Below are positions 53,130-62,162 of a DNA stretch of 64,000 bases, piece by piece. Under the pieces are notes generated by a model. The model had not been told where the DNA came from. It searched no databases and saw nothing but the letters and a program-made list of their open reading frames with translations. The position numbers were made by a program, and so were the translations under genes. This DNA comes from Glycomyces tenuis DSM 44171 (GTDB lineage: Bacteria > Actinomycetota > Actinomycetes > Mycobacteriales > Micromonosporaceae), in the NCBI RefSeq assembly GCF_000427885.1, contig NZ_ATYW01000002.1, positions 435,199 through 499,198 on the forward strand, in the 5' to 3' direction. Each line of letters opens with the position of its first letter. Positions within the stretch are counted from its first letter, which is position 1.

Positions 53130-53496
53130 GCCTGATCCCCCAGAGATGCTCGAGTTCGATGCGGCGGGTGTCGGCGACGGTCAGGGCCACTCGGTCGATC
53201 CGCCACGGCTGGTCGGGGCGGCAGTGCTCGCGCAGCCAGGCGCGGGCCAGCCGCGTGACGCGCCGGAGCTTCTCGCCGTCGACCGCGTCCAGCGGGCCGC
53301 CGTAGCGCCGCGAGCGGCGGGTCTTGACCTCGCAGAAGACGACGACGTCGGCTTGGCGGGCGATGAGGTCGAGCTCGCCTTGGCGGTGGCGCCAGTTGCG
53401 GTCCAGCACCTGCATCCGGTCGCGCCGCAGGTGGGCGGCGGCGAAGCGTTCGCCGAGGCGGCCCAGCTCGTGGGGGCTGACCTCGCTGATGTTCAC
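52681..53496 (-). CDS. yraN: YraN/UPF0102 family protein with missing normal stop
   Basis: The first ~120 residues are a complete YraN domain with the nuclease-like pattern GELDLIARQADVVVFCEVKTRR and RRVTRLARAWLREH. The usual short end (IELEHLWGI) has no stop; the frame continues about 150 more residues, overlapping comM in another frame, with Arg/His-rich nonsense-like composition. So either a stop was lost, or a frameshift near 53135 hides the true end (in the +1 frame a stop lies at 53096). Start GTG at 53496 overlaps the M23 stop by 4 bp (GTGA). YraN functions are not established. Confidence 0.7.
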   Translation of the reverse strand: MNISEVSPHELGRLGERFAAAHLRRDRMQVLDRNWRHRQGELDLIARQADVVVFCEVKTRRSRRYGGPLDAVDGEKLRRVTRLARAWLREHCRPDQPWRIDRVALTVADTRRIELEHLWGIRHGLQPHQHDLHDRHHRHRRHRRGLGLQIRLQRQRGGAHVGPAGQRRQPGADQGPLGDGQLGTELSRQIGLRQLRPGVAADHRLGRGPRSGGDDHVRRRHGPRPPARRRRPAGRARSGREPALGAGDAAGAHGRPAGRIDDRDRLTRERE

Positions 53497-54092
53497 GGCG
53501 CCTCCCCGTCGGGCCGGGGGAGGAGCCGCACCTGGCCGAAGCCGAAGAGCAGGAGCGGGTCGAGGTAGGCCGGCCCGCGTTTGAGGCCGAGGTGGAGGCA
53601 GGCGGCGGTGGGGCACGAGGCGTGGCCCGCCGCGAGATGCCCGATGACCTGGCCCGCCGCGACGGCCTCGCCCCGGGAGACGACCGGATCGACGGGTTCA
53701 TAGGTGGTGCGAAGGCCACCGGAGTGTTCGATGCTCACCACGCCTCGCCCGGCCAGGTTCCCCGCGAACACGACGGTGCCGGAGCCGGCGGCGACCACGG
53801 CATGGCCTGCCGAGGAGGCGAGGTCGACCCCGCGATGACCGGGCAGCCAGGGGAGCGGCGGCGGGTCGAAGCGGGTGGCCGGGTCGATCGCTCCGACCGG
53901 TGCCTCCCAGCGTTCGCTCCGCTCGGAGGACGGCCGCGCTGGCGAGCCTGGCGGGGCAGTGTCGGCCGTGACCGTCGCCGCGGTGGGGAGGATCTCGGCC
54001 GCCGCGGCGAGCGTCGGCCAGAGGTTCGCCCAGGCCGCCAGCAGGGAGCCGGTGATCGCGATCAAGACCATTGCTTTGTGTAGTCGAGACAT
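53493..54092 (-). CDS. M23-family peptidase/LytM-domain protein
   Basis: 199-aa secreted or membrane-anchored protein. The N-terminal hydrophobic segment (MVLIAITGSLLAAWANLWPTL) is a signal or anchor. A Pro/Thr linker leads to an M23 domain with HRGVDLASSAGHAVVAAGSGTVVFAG and the C-terminal HLGLKRG. The usual HxxxD and HxH metal residues appear only in part (HRGVD and a single His in HLGLKR), so it could be a non-catalytic LytM regulator. It heads the yraN-comM-dprA run. Confidence 0.85.
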   Translation of the reverse strand: MSRLHKAMVLIAITGSLLAAWANLWPTLAAAAEILPTAATVTADTAPPGSPARPSSERSERWEAPVGAIDPATRFDPPPLPWLPGHRGVDLASSAGHAVVAAGSGTVVFAGNLAGRGVVSIEHSGGLRTTYEPVDPVVSRGEAVAAGQVIGHLAAGHASCPTAACLHLGLKRGPAYLDPLLLFGFGQVRLLPRPDGEAP

Positions 54093-54112
54093 AACGCAAT
54101 GGTGAGGCTGTT

Positions 54113-54121
54113 GTCCAGAGT
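54113..54121 (+). promoter_or_regulatory. Near-match DnaA box
   Basis: TTGTCCAGA differs from the actinobacterial DnaA box TTGTCCACA at one position. It is 23 bp from the first perfect box (54144) on the M23 promoter side. Confidence 0.45.
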
Positions 54122-54143
54122 TGGCAAGAAAAAGTTTTTCGTC

Positions 54144-54152
54144 TGTGGATAA
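54144..54152 (-). promoter_or_regulatory. Perfect DnaA box 1
   Basis: TTATCCACA on the minus strand (TGTGGATAA on plus), an exact match to the consensus DnaA box, 52 bp upstream of the M23 start. Confidence 0.75.
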
Positions 54153-54167
54153 CCTTGTTCGTCACCC

Positions 54168-54176
54168 TGTGGATAA
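54168..54176 (-). promoter_or_regulatory. Perfect DnaA box 2
   Basis: A second exact TTATCCACA in the same orientation, 24 bp from the first, which places both on nearly the same helix face. Confidence 0.75.
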
Positions 54177-54527
54177 CTTGAGAATTCACATGTCATTCAA
54201 GGTTTTCAGCACCGTTCAGACGGTTCGCGAGGAACGCTCGATCGTGCCTGTCACTGTGGTCCACCGGCCTCGCTGTGGTGCTCGGCGCCCGCGTACACTG
54301 ATCGGAGCGGTACAGCGCCGGCTTCATCGTGCGCAGTGCCGACTTCGCGCGCTCGTCGCGGTCGACCACACCATTGCCATGCAGCGGTGGAAGAGGTCTG
54401 GCCATAGCGATCTCCCAGGTCCGGGGTCATCCCGGTTGCATGATCGCCGCAGGCGGACGCCAGGCGCGGGGCACTCGGACTTCGAGCACCGCCCCGCAAG
54501 AAACCAGGGAAAGAAAGGAATACAACC

Positions 54528-55361
54528 GTGTCGGTTGTCACCATGAGGCAGCTGCTGGAAAGCGGCGTGCACTTCGGGCACCAGACCCGTCGCTGGAACC
54601 CGAAGATGAAGCGGTACATCCTCACCGACCGCAACGGCATCTACGTCATCGACCTGCGTCAGACGGTGGACTACGCCGAGAAGGCCCACGACTTCGCCAA
54701 GAACGTCGTCGCCGAAGGCGGCGAGGTCCTCTTCGTCGGCACCAAGAAGCAGGCCCAGGAAGCGGTCGCCGAGCAGGCCGCCCGCGTCGGCATGCCCTTC
54801 GTCAACCACCGTTGGCTCGGCGGCATGCTCACCAACTTCCAGACGATCCAGAAGCGCCTGATGCGTCTCAAGGAACTCGAGATCATCGAGGCCAACGGTG
54901 CGGCCAACCGCACCAAGAAGGAAATGCTCCAGCTCATGCGCGAGAAGGACAAGCTCGAGCGCACGCTCGGCGGCCTCCGCGACATGGAGAAGACCCCGCA
55001 GGCGATCTGGATCGTCGACACCAAGAAAGAGCACATCGCCGTCGACGAGGCCCGCAAGCTCGGCATCCCCGTCGTCGCGATCCTCGACACCAACTGCGAC
55101 CCCGACGAGGTCGACTACCCGGTCCCCGGCAACGACGACGCGATCCGCTCCGTCGCCCTGCTGACCAAGGTCATCGCCGACGGCGTGGCCGAGGGCCTCA
55201 TGGCCCGCTCCGGCGGCGGCGACGCCGAGGCCGGCAAGGCCGAGGGCGAGCCGCTGGCCGAGTGGGAGAAGGACCTCCTCGCGGCCGAGAAGACCCAGGA
55301 CACCGAGAAGGTCGTCGAGCCGTCAGGCGAGACGGTCGCCGAAGAAGCCGACAACAAGTAA
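54528..55361 (+). CDS. rpsB: 30S ribosomal protein S2 (uS2)
   Basis: 277-aa S2 with start GTG at 54528. Diagnostic blocks: [41 protein letters not shown], and [14 protein letters not shown]. The acidic C-terminal tail (from about 240) is longer than in E. coli, as is usual in actinobacteria. First gene of rpsB-tsf. Confidence 0.97.
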   Translation: MSVVTMRQLLESGVHFGHQTRRWNPKMKRYILTDRNGIYVIDLRQTVDYAEKAHDFAKNVVAEGGEVLFVGTKKQAQEAVAEQAARVGMPFVNHRWLGGMLTNFQTIQKRLMRLKELEIIEANGAANRTKKEMLQLMREKDKLERTLGGLRDMEKTPQAIWIVDTKKEHIAVDEARKLGIPVVAILDTNCDPDEVDYPVPGNDDAIRSVALLTKVIADGVAEGLMARSGGGDAEAGKAEGEPLAEWEKDLLAAEKTQDTEKVVEPSGETVAEEADNK

Positions 55362-55372
55362 GAAGGGGAGCA

Positions 55373-56185
55373 ATGGCCAACTTCACGATGGCTGACGTCA
55401 AGAAGCTCCGGGAAGCCACCGGCTCCGGGATGATGGACGTCAAGAAGGCCCTTGAAGAGGCAGACGGCGACTACGACGCCGCGCTCGAGGCGCTGCGCAT
55501 CAAGGGCGCCAAGGACGTCGGCAAGCGCGCCGAGCGCACCACGGCCCAGGGCCTGGTCGCCCAGTCCGGCAACACGCTGCTGGAACTGCTCTGCGAGACC
55601 GACTTCGTCGCCAAGAGCGGCTCCTTCATCGAGCTCGCCCAGAGTCTGGTCGAGCACGCCGACGAGGTCCGCGCCGCGGACGGCTCCGCCTTCGCGAACG
55701 CCGACTTCAACGGCAAGACCGTCGCCGAGGTCGTCGCCGAGGAGTCGGTCAAGCTCGGCGAGAAGATCGTCGTCGGCCGCGTCGGCTCGCTCGACGGCGA
55801 CGTCGCGGTCTACATGCACCGCAAGGCCGCCGACCTGCCTCCGGCCGTCGGCATCCTCGTCGGCTACACCGGCGACGCCGAGGCCGCCCGCCAGGTCGGC
55901 ATGCAGGCCGCCGCGATGCGCCCGAAGTACCTCGCCCGCGACGAGGTCCCGGCCGACGTCATCGAGGCCGAGAAGCGCGTCGCGCTGGAGACCGCCAAGG
56001 AGGAGGGCAAGCCCGAGCGCGCCTGGGACAAGATCGTCGAAGGCAAGGTGAACGCCTACTTCCGCGACTTCTGCCTGCTCGAGCAGAACTCGGTCATCGA
56101 GAACAAGAAGACCGTCAAGCAGGTCCTCGCCGAGGCGGGCACCGAGGTGACGGGCTTCATCCGCTTCGAGGTCGGTCAGGAGTAG
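55373..56185 (+). CDS. tsf: Elongation factor Ts
   Basis: 270-aa nucleotide-exchange factor for EF-Tu. N-terminal UBA-like helix [22 protein letters not shown], then [35 protein letters not shown], and the C-terminal [16 protein letters not shown]. It begins 11 bp after rpsB with AAGGGGAG. Confidence 0.97.
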   Translation: MANFTMADVKKLREATGSGMMDVKKALEEADGDYDAALEALRIKGAKDVGKRAERTTAQGLVAQSGNTLLELLCETDFVAKSGSFIELAQSLVEHADEVRAADGSAFANADFNGKTVAEVVAEESVKLGEKIVVGRVGSLDGDVAVYMHRKAADLPPAVGILVGYTGDAEAARQVGMQAAAMRPKYLARDEVPADVIEAEKRVALETAKEEGKPERAWDKIVEGKVNAYFRDFCLLEQNSVIENKKTVKQVLAEAGTEVTGFIRFEVGQE

Positions 56186-56238
56186 GCTCCGGTCTGAGAC
56201 GGCCGACTACACTGGCTCAAGCCGTAAAGCATTTGGAG

Positions 56239-56266
56239 CGAGGCGGCGGCGCTGGCCGCCGCCTCG
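56239..56266 (+). terminator. Terminator of rpsB-tsf
   Basis: CGAGGCGGCGGC (56239-56250), loop GCTG, and GCCGCCGCCTCG (56255-56266) make a perfect 12-bp stem, 53 bp after tsf, without a T-run. pyrH starts 68 bp later, so it must have its own promoter or read through. Confidence 0.65.
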
Positions 56267-56333
56267 TCCCATGTCCGGAGCCGAGCAACCGTACGACTCG
56301 CGAATCAGTCGTGAGGGACAACAGGGGAACGTC

Positions 56334-57062
56334 ATGAGTGAAGCCACTGACCGCCGCGTCGTCTTGAAACTGTCCGGTGAGGCCTTCGGCGGCGGCCGAG
56401 TCGGCGTCGACCCCGACATAGTCCAGGGCGTCGCCCGCCAGATCGCCGCCGGCGTCCGGGCGGGCGTGCAGGTCGCGGTGGTCGTCGGCGGCGGCAACTT
56501 CTTCCGCGGTGCCGAACTCCAGCGGCGCGGCATGGACCGCGCCAGGGCCGACTACATGGGCATGCTCGGCACCGTCATGAACTGCCTGGCCCTCCAGGAC
56601 TTCCTCGAGAAGGAAGGCGTCGACACCCGCGTCCAGACGGCCATCTCCATGGCCCAGGTCGCCGAGGCCTACCTTCCCCTGCGCGCCATCCGCCACCTCG
56701 AGAAGGGCCGCGTGGTCATCTTCGGCGCCGGCGCCGGCCTCCCCTACTTCTCCACCGACACCGTCGCCGCCCAGCGGGCCCTGGAGATCCGCGCGCAGGT
56801 CGTCCTCGTCTCGAAGAACGGCGTCGACGCGGTCTACACCGCCGACCCGCGCGTCGACCCGGCCGCCCAGCGTCTCGAGGACCTCACCTTCGACGAGGCC
56901 CTGAAACGCGAGCTCATGGTGGTCGACCAGACCGCCTTCAGCCTCTGCAAGGACAACGCCCTGCCGATGCTGGTCTTCGGCGTCGAAGGCGACGACAACC
57001 TCCGCCGCGCGATCGTCGGCGAACGGCTCGGCACCCTGATCCACGCCGCCACCGGCGAATAG
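56334..57062 (+). CDS. pyrH: Uridylate kinase
   Basis: 242-aa UMP kinase of the amino-acid-kinase fold. [13 protein letters not shown] at the N-terminus, [39 protein letters not shown], and YTADPRVDP. The ATG at 56334 follows AGGGGAA; an in-frame ATG 63 bp upstream is unlikely. Followed by frr. Confidence 0.96.
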   Translation: MSEATDRRVVLKLSGEAFGGGRVGVDPDIVQGVARQIAAGVRAGVQVAVVVGGGNFFRGAELQRRGMDRARADYMGMLGTVMNCLALQDFLEKEGVDTRVQTAISMAQVAEAYLPLRAIRHLEKGRVVIFGAGAGLPYFSTDTVAAQRALEIRAQVVLVSKNGVDAVYTADPRVDPAAQRLEDLTFDEALKRELMVVDQTAFSLCKDNALPMLVFGVEGDDNLRRAIVGERLGTLIHAATGE

Positions 57063-57115
57063 CGGACGGTACGGTCAGAAGTGCTGTCAGGCTGCAAGAG
57101 AATGTGAGAAAAGCC

Positions 57116-57673
57116 GTGATTGACGACACCCTCCTCGAAGCCGAGGAGAAGATGGAGCGGGCCATCGAGCACGCCAAAGAGGAATTCGGGGTCATCCGCA
57201 CCGGCCGCGCCTCCTCCGCCATGTTCAACCGGATCACCGTCGACTACTACGGCGCCCCGACGCCGCTCCCGCAGGTGGCCTCGATCGCCATCCCCGAGCC
57301 GCGCATGGTGCTGGTCAAACCATTCGACACTTCGCAGATCAACGACATCGAGAACGCCATCCGCAACTCCGACCTCGGCGTCAACCCCTCCAACGAGGGG
57401 ACCCAGCTGCGGCTCAACCTGCCTCCCATGACCGAGGAGCGCCGCCGCGAGATGATCAAGGTCGCCCGCGCCAAGGGCGAGGACGCCAAGATCGCGATCC
57501 GCAACATCCGCCGCAAGGCCAAGGACGAGATCGGCAAGTTCGTCAAGGACGGGGAGGCCTCCGAGGACGAGGGACGCTCCGCCGAGAAGGAGCTCGACGA
57601 CCTCACCGGCCGCTTCACCGGCACCGTCGACGAGCTCATGAGCTCCAAAGAGTCCGAGCTGCTCGAGATCTGA
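57116..57673 (+). CDS. frr: Ribosome recycling factor
   Basis: 185-aa RRF, the standard length. It starts [24 protein letters not shown] at GTG 57116 (a GTG four codons upstream is possible). [27 protein letters not shown] and the C-terminal [23 protein letters not shown] are typical. Its stop overlaps the cdsA ATG by one base (TGATG). Confidence 0.95.
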   Translation: MIDDTLLEAEEKMERAIEHAKEEFGVIRTGRASSAMFNRITVDYYGAPTPLPQVASIAIPEPRMVLVKPFDTSQINDIENAIRNSDLGVNPSNEGTQLRLNLPPMTEERRREMIKVARAKGEDAKIAIRNIRRKAKDEIGKFVKDGEASEDEGRSAEKELDDLTGRFTGTVDELMSSKESELLEI

Positions 57674-58632
57674 TGAGCGTAATCCCCGACGGCCCGCCCG
57701 GCCGTCGCCCGCGCCCGTCGCCCGATGACGGGAGCGGGCGGGACCCCGACGACGCCCAGCCCGGGCCCGAGGCGCCGCAGGGCCGCCGCAAGGCCTCGGC
57801 CGGGCGCAACCTGCCCGTCGCCATCGGCGTCGGGCTCGGCCTGGCCGCCGTCGTCCTGGCCTCGCTGTTGATCCGCCCGATCGCGTTCCTGGCCCTCGCC
57901 GTCATCGCGGTCGGCGTCGCCTGCTGGGAGACCGGCGCCGCGATGCGCAAGGGCGGCAAGAACGTCCCGGTGATCCCGCTGGCCGTGGCCGGCGCGCTCA
58001 TCGTGGTCCTGGCCTGGTACGGCGGCGCGACCGGTCTGCTGCTGGGGACCGCCGTGGGAGTGGCCGCGCTGTTCGTGTGGCGCCTCTCCGAAGGCGCCAC
58101 CGGCTACCGGGCCGACGTCCCGGCGGCCTCGCTGGTGCTCGTCCAGATCCCGTTCCTGGCCGGCTTCGTCATGCTCCTGGCGACCTCCGAGGCGGGCTCG
58201 GCGAACCTGTTCGGATACGACCTCGAGACCGGCGCGGCGCAGGTGCTGATCATGCTGTTCACCGTGGTGCTCTCCGACACCGGCGGCTACACCGCCGGGG
58301 TCCTGTTCGGGCGCCACCAGATGACGCCGAGGATCAGCCCCAAGAAGTCCTGGGAGGGCCTCGGCGGCTCGATCGCGGCGGCGGCCCTGGGCGGGGCGCT
58401 GACGCTGTGGCTCATCTTCGAGGTTCCGTTCCCGCTGGGCGTGGCGTTCGGCGTCTGCGTGGCCCTGGCCGCTACGTTGGGGGATCTGTCGGTCTCGTTG
58501 CTGAAGCGGGACCTGGGCATCAAGGACATGAGCAATCTCATCCCGGGACACGGAGGAGTGATGGACCGTCTCGACTCCATCCTCATGGTGGCGCCGGTGG
58601 CCTATGTGTGGTTCCGGTACCTCCTCGGGTGA
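57673..58632 (+). CDS. cdsA: Phosphatidate cytidylyltransferase
   Basis: 319-aa integral membrane enzyme making CDP-diacylglycerol. A Pro/Asp/Gly-rich cytosolic N-terminus (1-42) precedes about eight membrane helices. The signature CTP_transf_1 region is SPKKSWEGLGGS and LGDLSVSLLKRDLGIKDMSNLIPGHGGVMDRLDS. Translationally coupled to frr. Confidence 0.95.
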   Translation: MSVIPDGPPGRRPRPSPDDGSGRDPDDAQPGPEAPQGRRKASAGRNLPVAIGVGLGLAAVVLASLLIRPIAFLALAVIAVGVACWETGAAMRKGGKNVPVIPLAVAGALIVVLAWYGGATGLLLGTAVGVAALFVWRLSEGATGYRADVPAASLVLVQIPFLAGFVMLLATSEAGSANLFGYDLETGAAQVLIMLFTVVLSDTGGYTAGVLFGRHQMTPRISPKKSWEGLGGSIAAAALGGALTLWLIFEVPFPLGVAFGVCVALAATLGDLSVSLLKRDLGIKDMSNLIPGHGGVMDRLDSILMVAPVAYVWFRYLLG

Positions 58633-58732
58633 TGCGTGCTGATTGCCGTAAGCGATGAAGGAGAGATCCGGGTGAAAACCGCGATCTGGGGTTGGCGGCG
58701 CCCCCGCGTCGCATGCGAGACTAGGTCGTGAC

Positions 58733-59887
58733 ATGTCTGTAGCACTCACGTTGACCGAGCCGCGCCCCCGCAAGGCCGCGCCGCGACACCTCGCCGACCT
58801 CGACTTGGCCGGGTGCCGGGCGGTGTTGTCCGATATCGGGCAGCCCGCCTTCCGCGCCAAGCAATTGCGCCACCAGTACTTCGGACGCCACGTCGGCGAC
58901 GCGAAGCTGATGACCGACCTGCCCGCCTCCGCGCGGGAGGCCATCGGCGAGGCGCTGCTGCCGCGCCTGCTCGATCCGGTCCGCGTGGACGACTGCGACG
59001 GCGGACGGACCGTCAAGGCCGTCTGGAGGCTCCACGACGGCGCGCTGGTCGAGAGCGTCATCATGGCCTACCCCGACCGGGTCACCGCGTGCGTCTCCTC
59101 GCAGGCCGGCTGCGGCATGGCCTGCCCCTTCTGCGCCACGGGCCAGGGCGGCCTGACGCGCAATCTGACCACGGCCGAGATCGTCGACCAGGTCGTCAAC
59201 TGCGCCCGCATCGCCGCCGAACGCGGACTGGGGCGCCTGTCCCACATCGTGTTCATGGGCATGGGCGAGCCGCTGGCGAACTGGGCGCGGCTCAAGGCCG
59301 CGCTGCGTCTGATCACCGACCCGGTGCCCGACGGCGTCGGGCTCTCGGCGCGGCACGTGACGGTCTCCACTGTGGGATTGGTCCCGGCGATCGGAAAACT
59401 CGCCGCGGAGGGCCTGCCTGTGACTCTGGCGGTGTCGCTGCACGCTCCCGACGACGAGTTGCGTGACGAACTCGTCCCGATCAACACGCGCTGGAAGGTC
59501 GCCGAGGTTCTGGACGCGGCCTGGGAGTACGCTTCAGTGACGAAGCGTCGTGTTTCCATCGAGTACGCGATGATCAGGGATGTCAACGACCAGCCTTGGC
59601 GGGCAGACCTGCTCGGTGAGCTACTGGCGGGTAAGTTGGTTCATGTGAACCTCATCCCGCTCAACCCCACGCCGGGGAGCCGCTGGGACGCCAGTCCCAA
59701 GGCGGTGGAGGCGGAATTCGTGCGGCGGCTGCGCGCCGCGGGCGTGTCCACGACCGTCCGCGACACGCGCGGCCAAGAGATCGACGGCGCCTGCGGGCAG
59801 CTGGCCGCTTCGGTTCGGGAGTCTGGTTCGTCCAGCGCTGCCGGCGAGAAGCCAGGCGAGCGGTCCGCGGTCGGCGCTGCGAGTTAG
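58733..59887 (+). CDS. rlmN: Dual-specificity 23S rRNA/tRNA adenine C2-methyltransferase
   Basis: 384-aa radical-SAM enzyme. [11 protein letters not shown] holds the CxxxCxxC cluster; the methylated Cys and the catalytic C-terminal Cys are present (DIDGACGQL region). [19 protein letters not shown] and [11 protein letters not shown] are family landmarks. The C-terminal 30 residues are Ser/Gly-rich and dispensable-looking. Start ATG 58733, AGG 7 nt upstream. Confidence 0.94.
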   Translation: MSVALTLTEPRPRKAAPRHLADLDLAGCRAVLSDIGQPAFRAKQLRHQYFGRHVGDAKLMTDLPASAREAIGEALLPRLLDPVRVDDCDGGRTVKAVWRLHDGALVESVIMAYPDRVTACVSSQAGCGMACPFCATGQGGLTRNLTTAEIVDQVVNCARIAAERGLGRLSHIVFMGMGEPLANWARLKAALRLITDPVPDGVGLSARHVTVSTVGLVPAIGKLAAEGLPVTLAVSLHAPDDELRDELVPINTRWKVAEVLDAAWEYASVTKRRVSIEYAMIRDVNDQPWRADLLGELLAGKLVHVNLIPLNPTPGSRWDASPKAVEAEFVRRLRAAGVSTTVRDTRGQEIDGACGQLAASVRESGSSSAAGEKPGERSAVGAAS

Positions 59888-59908
59888 GCGGAGAAGGGTG
59901 GCTTGGTA

Positions 59909-61735
59909 GTGGCGAGTCATGGGGATCGATTCCGGCGCCGTGCGTTGAGCCGGGGCTACAAGGTCGACGAAGTGGACGCGTTCCTCGACCGCGTGGAGGC
60001 CACGCTCGCCGGTGAACCCGTCGGCAGCCCCGTGACGGCCGACGAGGTCGACGACGTCGTCTTCCGCGTCCGGTTCGGCGGCTACGACGAGTGGCAGGTG
60101 GACGTCTACCTCGACCGGGTGGCGCGCCAGCTCGCCGAGCTCGAGGAGAGGGGCGTGCTCGGCACCGCCCCGGCTCCCGACTACGGCAAGCCGGAGACCG
60201 CCGCCGCGGCGGCGGTGCCTCCCGCGCAACCGGGGCCGGGCCAGCGACGCAATCCCGACCCCGCTCCGACGCAGGCGATCCCGGCCAGGGAGATGATGGC
60301 GGCCCGCGAGGTCGCCCCGCCTCCGCCGGTGCGCGAGCCTGCGGCCCGCAGTGCCCGCGCGGCCGCCCCGCCGCCCGACAACGAGGGCTTCGGCGATCTG
60401 CGCGGCGACGATGACGAGGGCTTCGGTTTCCTCGCCGGCCCGCCCGGCGACGACTACGACGACCCGTTCGCGGCGCCCAGGGGAGGCGGTGGCGGACGTG
60501 AACAGGCCATGCCGCCGCCCGGCGACTTCGGGCCGCCCCGCGGTCCGGAACCGGCCCCCCCGCGCGGCCCCGAGCCGGCCGCCCCGCGAGGCGGCGAATA
60601 CGGCCAGCCCAGGCGCGACCCCGTCCCGCCGCCGCAGCGCGGCCCGGCCCCGATGCACGACGGCCCCCAGGCGGGCTCCTCGCCGCACGGCGCCACCGAG
60701 CAGCTCCCGATTCAGTCCGACCCAAGACGCGGCGGCTTCCAGCCCGAGGGTCCCTCGGCCGGCGGCTTCGGCCCGCCGATGGGCGACGACACCCAGGTTC
60801 AGCCCGCCATGGGCGCGATGCCTCCGGGCCGCCGTCCGGGCCGGGACCCCGCGCCGGGATTCGGCGCGGCCTACGACGACGAACTCGAGGACACCGGCCG
60901 CCGACCGGCCATGCCGCACGGCCAGTCCTCGCAGCCGCCCATGCCGCCGTCGCAGCCGGGCGCCCCGACCGGGCCGATCCCGCAGGCCGGCGCCCCGCGT
61001 CAGTCGAGGGCGCAGGACCCGAGGTCGCAGGGGGTGCCGCCCGCGCCGCCGACCGCCCCTATCCCGCAGCAGAGCGAGCCCTACGGCTCTCGGGGGCGCA
61101 CGTACGGCGGTGGCTATCCGCCTGAGCCTCCGGTCCAGCAGCATGACGGCTTCGCGCCCGAAGGCCCCGGCCCCGAGGACACCGGTTTCGGCCGCCGCGG
61201 CGCGGCGCCGAGCCCGCCTCCCGCCGCTCCCGGGGGGGGCTTCGCCCCGCCCGCTCCCATGCCGGGCTCGCCGCCCGCGGGGGGCCACGGCCCGAGCGAC
61301 AACGGTGCGTACGGGCAGGGAGCGCCGCCACCGCAGTCGAGGGGCCCGGTCTCGCCTCCGGACTTCGCGCGCCGCAACCCCTATGAGGGCCGCGGCTCGT
61401 TCGAGGCGCCCGGCCGTCACGGCCGCGAGGAGATGACCACCGAGATGCGGGCGACGGACTCGCCGTTCACGCCCGACGACGTCCAGCGGCTCGAGCAGCT
61501 GCGCCGGGCGTTCCAGCCGCGGCGGTTCGGCTCGGGCTACGACCCGGGCCAGGTCGACCAGATGTTCGACGCGGTCTCGGCGGCGATGACGGGCCGCAAC
61601 CCCATGCCGCTGTCGGACCGCGAGCTGGACACGAGCCAGTTCTCACTGGTGCAGGGCGGCTACTTCGAAGCCGAGGTCGACTCGGCGCTGCGCGAGGTCA
61701 GAGAGCTGTTCGCCAGAAGAGGCATGATGCACTAG
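59909..61735 (+). CDS. DivIVA-like protein with paired N- and C-terminal domains
   Basis: 608-aa protein. N-terminus (about 1-85) has two DivIVA N-domain-type motifs: RFRRRALSRGYKVDEVDAFLDRV and GGYDEWQVDVYLDRVARQLAEL. A ~400-residue Pro/Gly/Arg/Gln-rich disordered linker follows. The C-terminal ~100 residues hold two more of the same kind: RFGSGYDPGQVDQMFDAVSAAM and GGYFEAEVDSALREVREL. The pattern is head-linker-head. Such domains bind curved membrane; a role in polar or septal organisation is inferred. Start GTG 59909 (AAGGGTGG upstream); TTG at 59903 is possible. Confidence 0.85.
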   Translation: MASHGDRFRRRALSRGYKVDEVDAFLDRVEATLAGEPVGSPVTADEVDDVVFRVRFGGYDEWQVDVYLDRVARQLAELEERGVLGTAPAPDYGKPETAAAAAVPPAQPGPGQRRNPDPAPTQAIPAREMMAAREVAPPPPVREPAARSARAAAPPPDNEGFGDLRGDDDEGFGFLAGPPGDDYDDPFAAPRGGGGGREQAMPPPGDFGPPRGPEPAPPRGPEPAAPRGGEYGQPRRDPVPPPQRGPAPMHDGPQAGSSPHGATEQLPIQSDPRRGGFQPEGPSAGGFGPPMGDDTQVQPAMGAMPPGRRPGRDPAPGFGAAYDDELEDTGRRPAMPHGQSSQPPMPPSQPGAPTGPIPQAGAPRQSRAQDPRSQGVPPAPPTAPIPQQSEPYGSRGRTYGGGYPPEPPVQQHDGFAPEGPGPEDTGFGRRGAAPSPPPAAPGGGFAPPAPMPGSPPAGGHGPSDNGAYGQGAPPPQSRGPVSPPDFARRNPYEGRGSFEAPGRHGREEMTTEMRATDSPFTPDDVQRLEQLRRAFQPRRFGSGYDPGQVDQMFDAVSAAMTGRNPMPLSDRELDTSQFSLVQGGYFEAEVDSALREVRELFARRGMMH

Positions 61736-61760
61736 GGTCTCGACCCGCAGAGGGCATGGA

Positions 61761-61792
61761 GAACGGGGCTGCGCGATCGCGCAGCCCCGTTC
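61761..61792. terminator. Strong bidirectional terminator
   Basis: A perfect 32-bp palindrome: GAACGGGGCTGCGCGA (61761-61776) followed by its exact complement (61777-61792), then CTCGTCGTTT. It lies between the convergent DivIVA-like gene and the DUF2631 gene. Confidence 0.85.
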
Positions 61793-61816
61793 TCGTCGTT
61801 TCGGGCGGCCGCGCCG

Positions 61817-62035
61817 CTAACGCAGGCCGTTCTTGCGCAGCCAGGCGTCGACGGCCACGATGGCGACCAAGGAAGCGGCGGCCAGGACGATGAAGACGTC
61901 CTCGACGCGGCCGAGGTGGTTGCCGAACAGGAACGACAGAGTGATGGCCGCACCGATCAGCAGGGCGCTGTACATGGCCTTGCGGCTGGTGGGCTTGCGC
62001 TGATCGGGCGAGACGATCTGCTCTTCGGCTGCCAT
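61817..62035 (-). CDS. DUF2631 membrane protein
   Basis: 72-aa protein with a polar N-terminus and two hydrophobic segments: AMYSALLIGAAITLSFLFGNH and FIVLAAASLVAIVAVDAWL. It ends LRKNGLR. The GNHLGRVEDVFIVLAAA pattern matches DUF2631, a small actinobacterial membrane family of unknown function often found near isoprenoid or rlmN genes. Strong site GGAGGAA 7 nt before the ATG at 62035. Divergent from namH. Confidence 0.85.
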   Translation of the reverse strand: MAAEEQIVSPDQRKPTSRKAMYSALLIGAAITLSFLFGNHLGRVEDVFIVLAAASLVAIVAVDAWLRKNGLR

Positions 62036-62162
62036 GTGGGTTCCTCCAACCATTCCGTTGATCGGTGACAGTCTCGCACGCCACAAGGACCGGCGTCGCG
62101 GCCCCGCCACGGGTGTGAGCTGTAAAGTTGAGGCACTGTCGACTGACTCCGGAAGGGTACCC

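Larger units (their letters stand above)
54093..54527. other. 435-bp intergenic region with DnaA boxes, upstream of rpsB
   Basis: The left half is AT-rich and carries the two DnaA boxes. The right half includes the rpsB leader, with a possible -10 TACACT at 54294-54299 and a weak ribosome site AAAGGAA before rpsB. No gene visible. Confidence 0.6.

Noticed and set aside
54113..54176. Chromosomal origin
   Set aside because: Only two or three DnaA boxes, no dnaA/dnaN/gidB context and no long AT-rich unwinding region.
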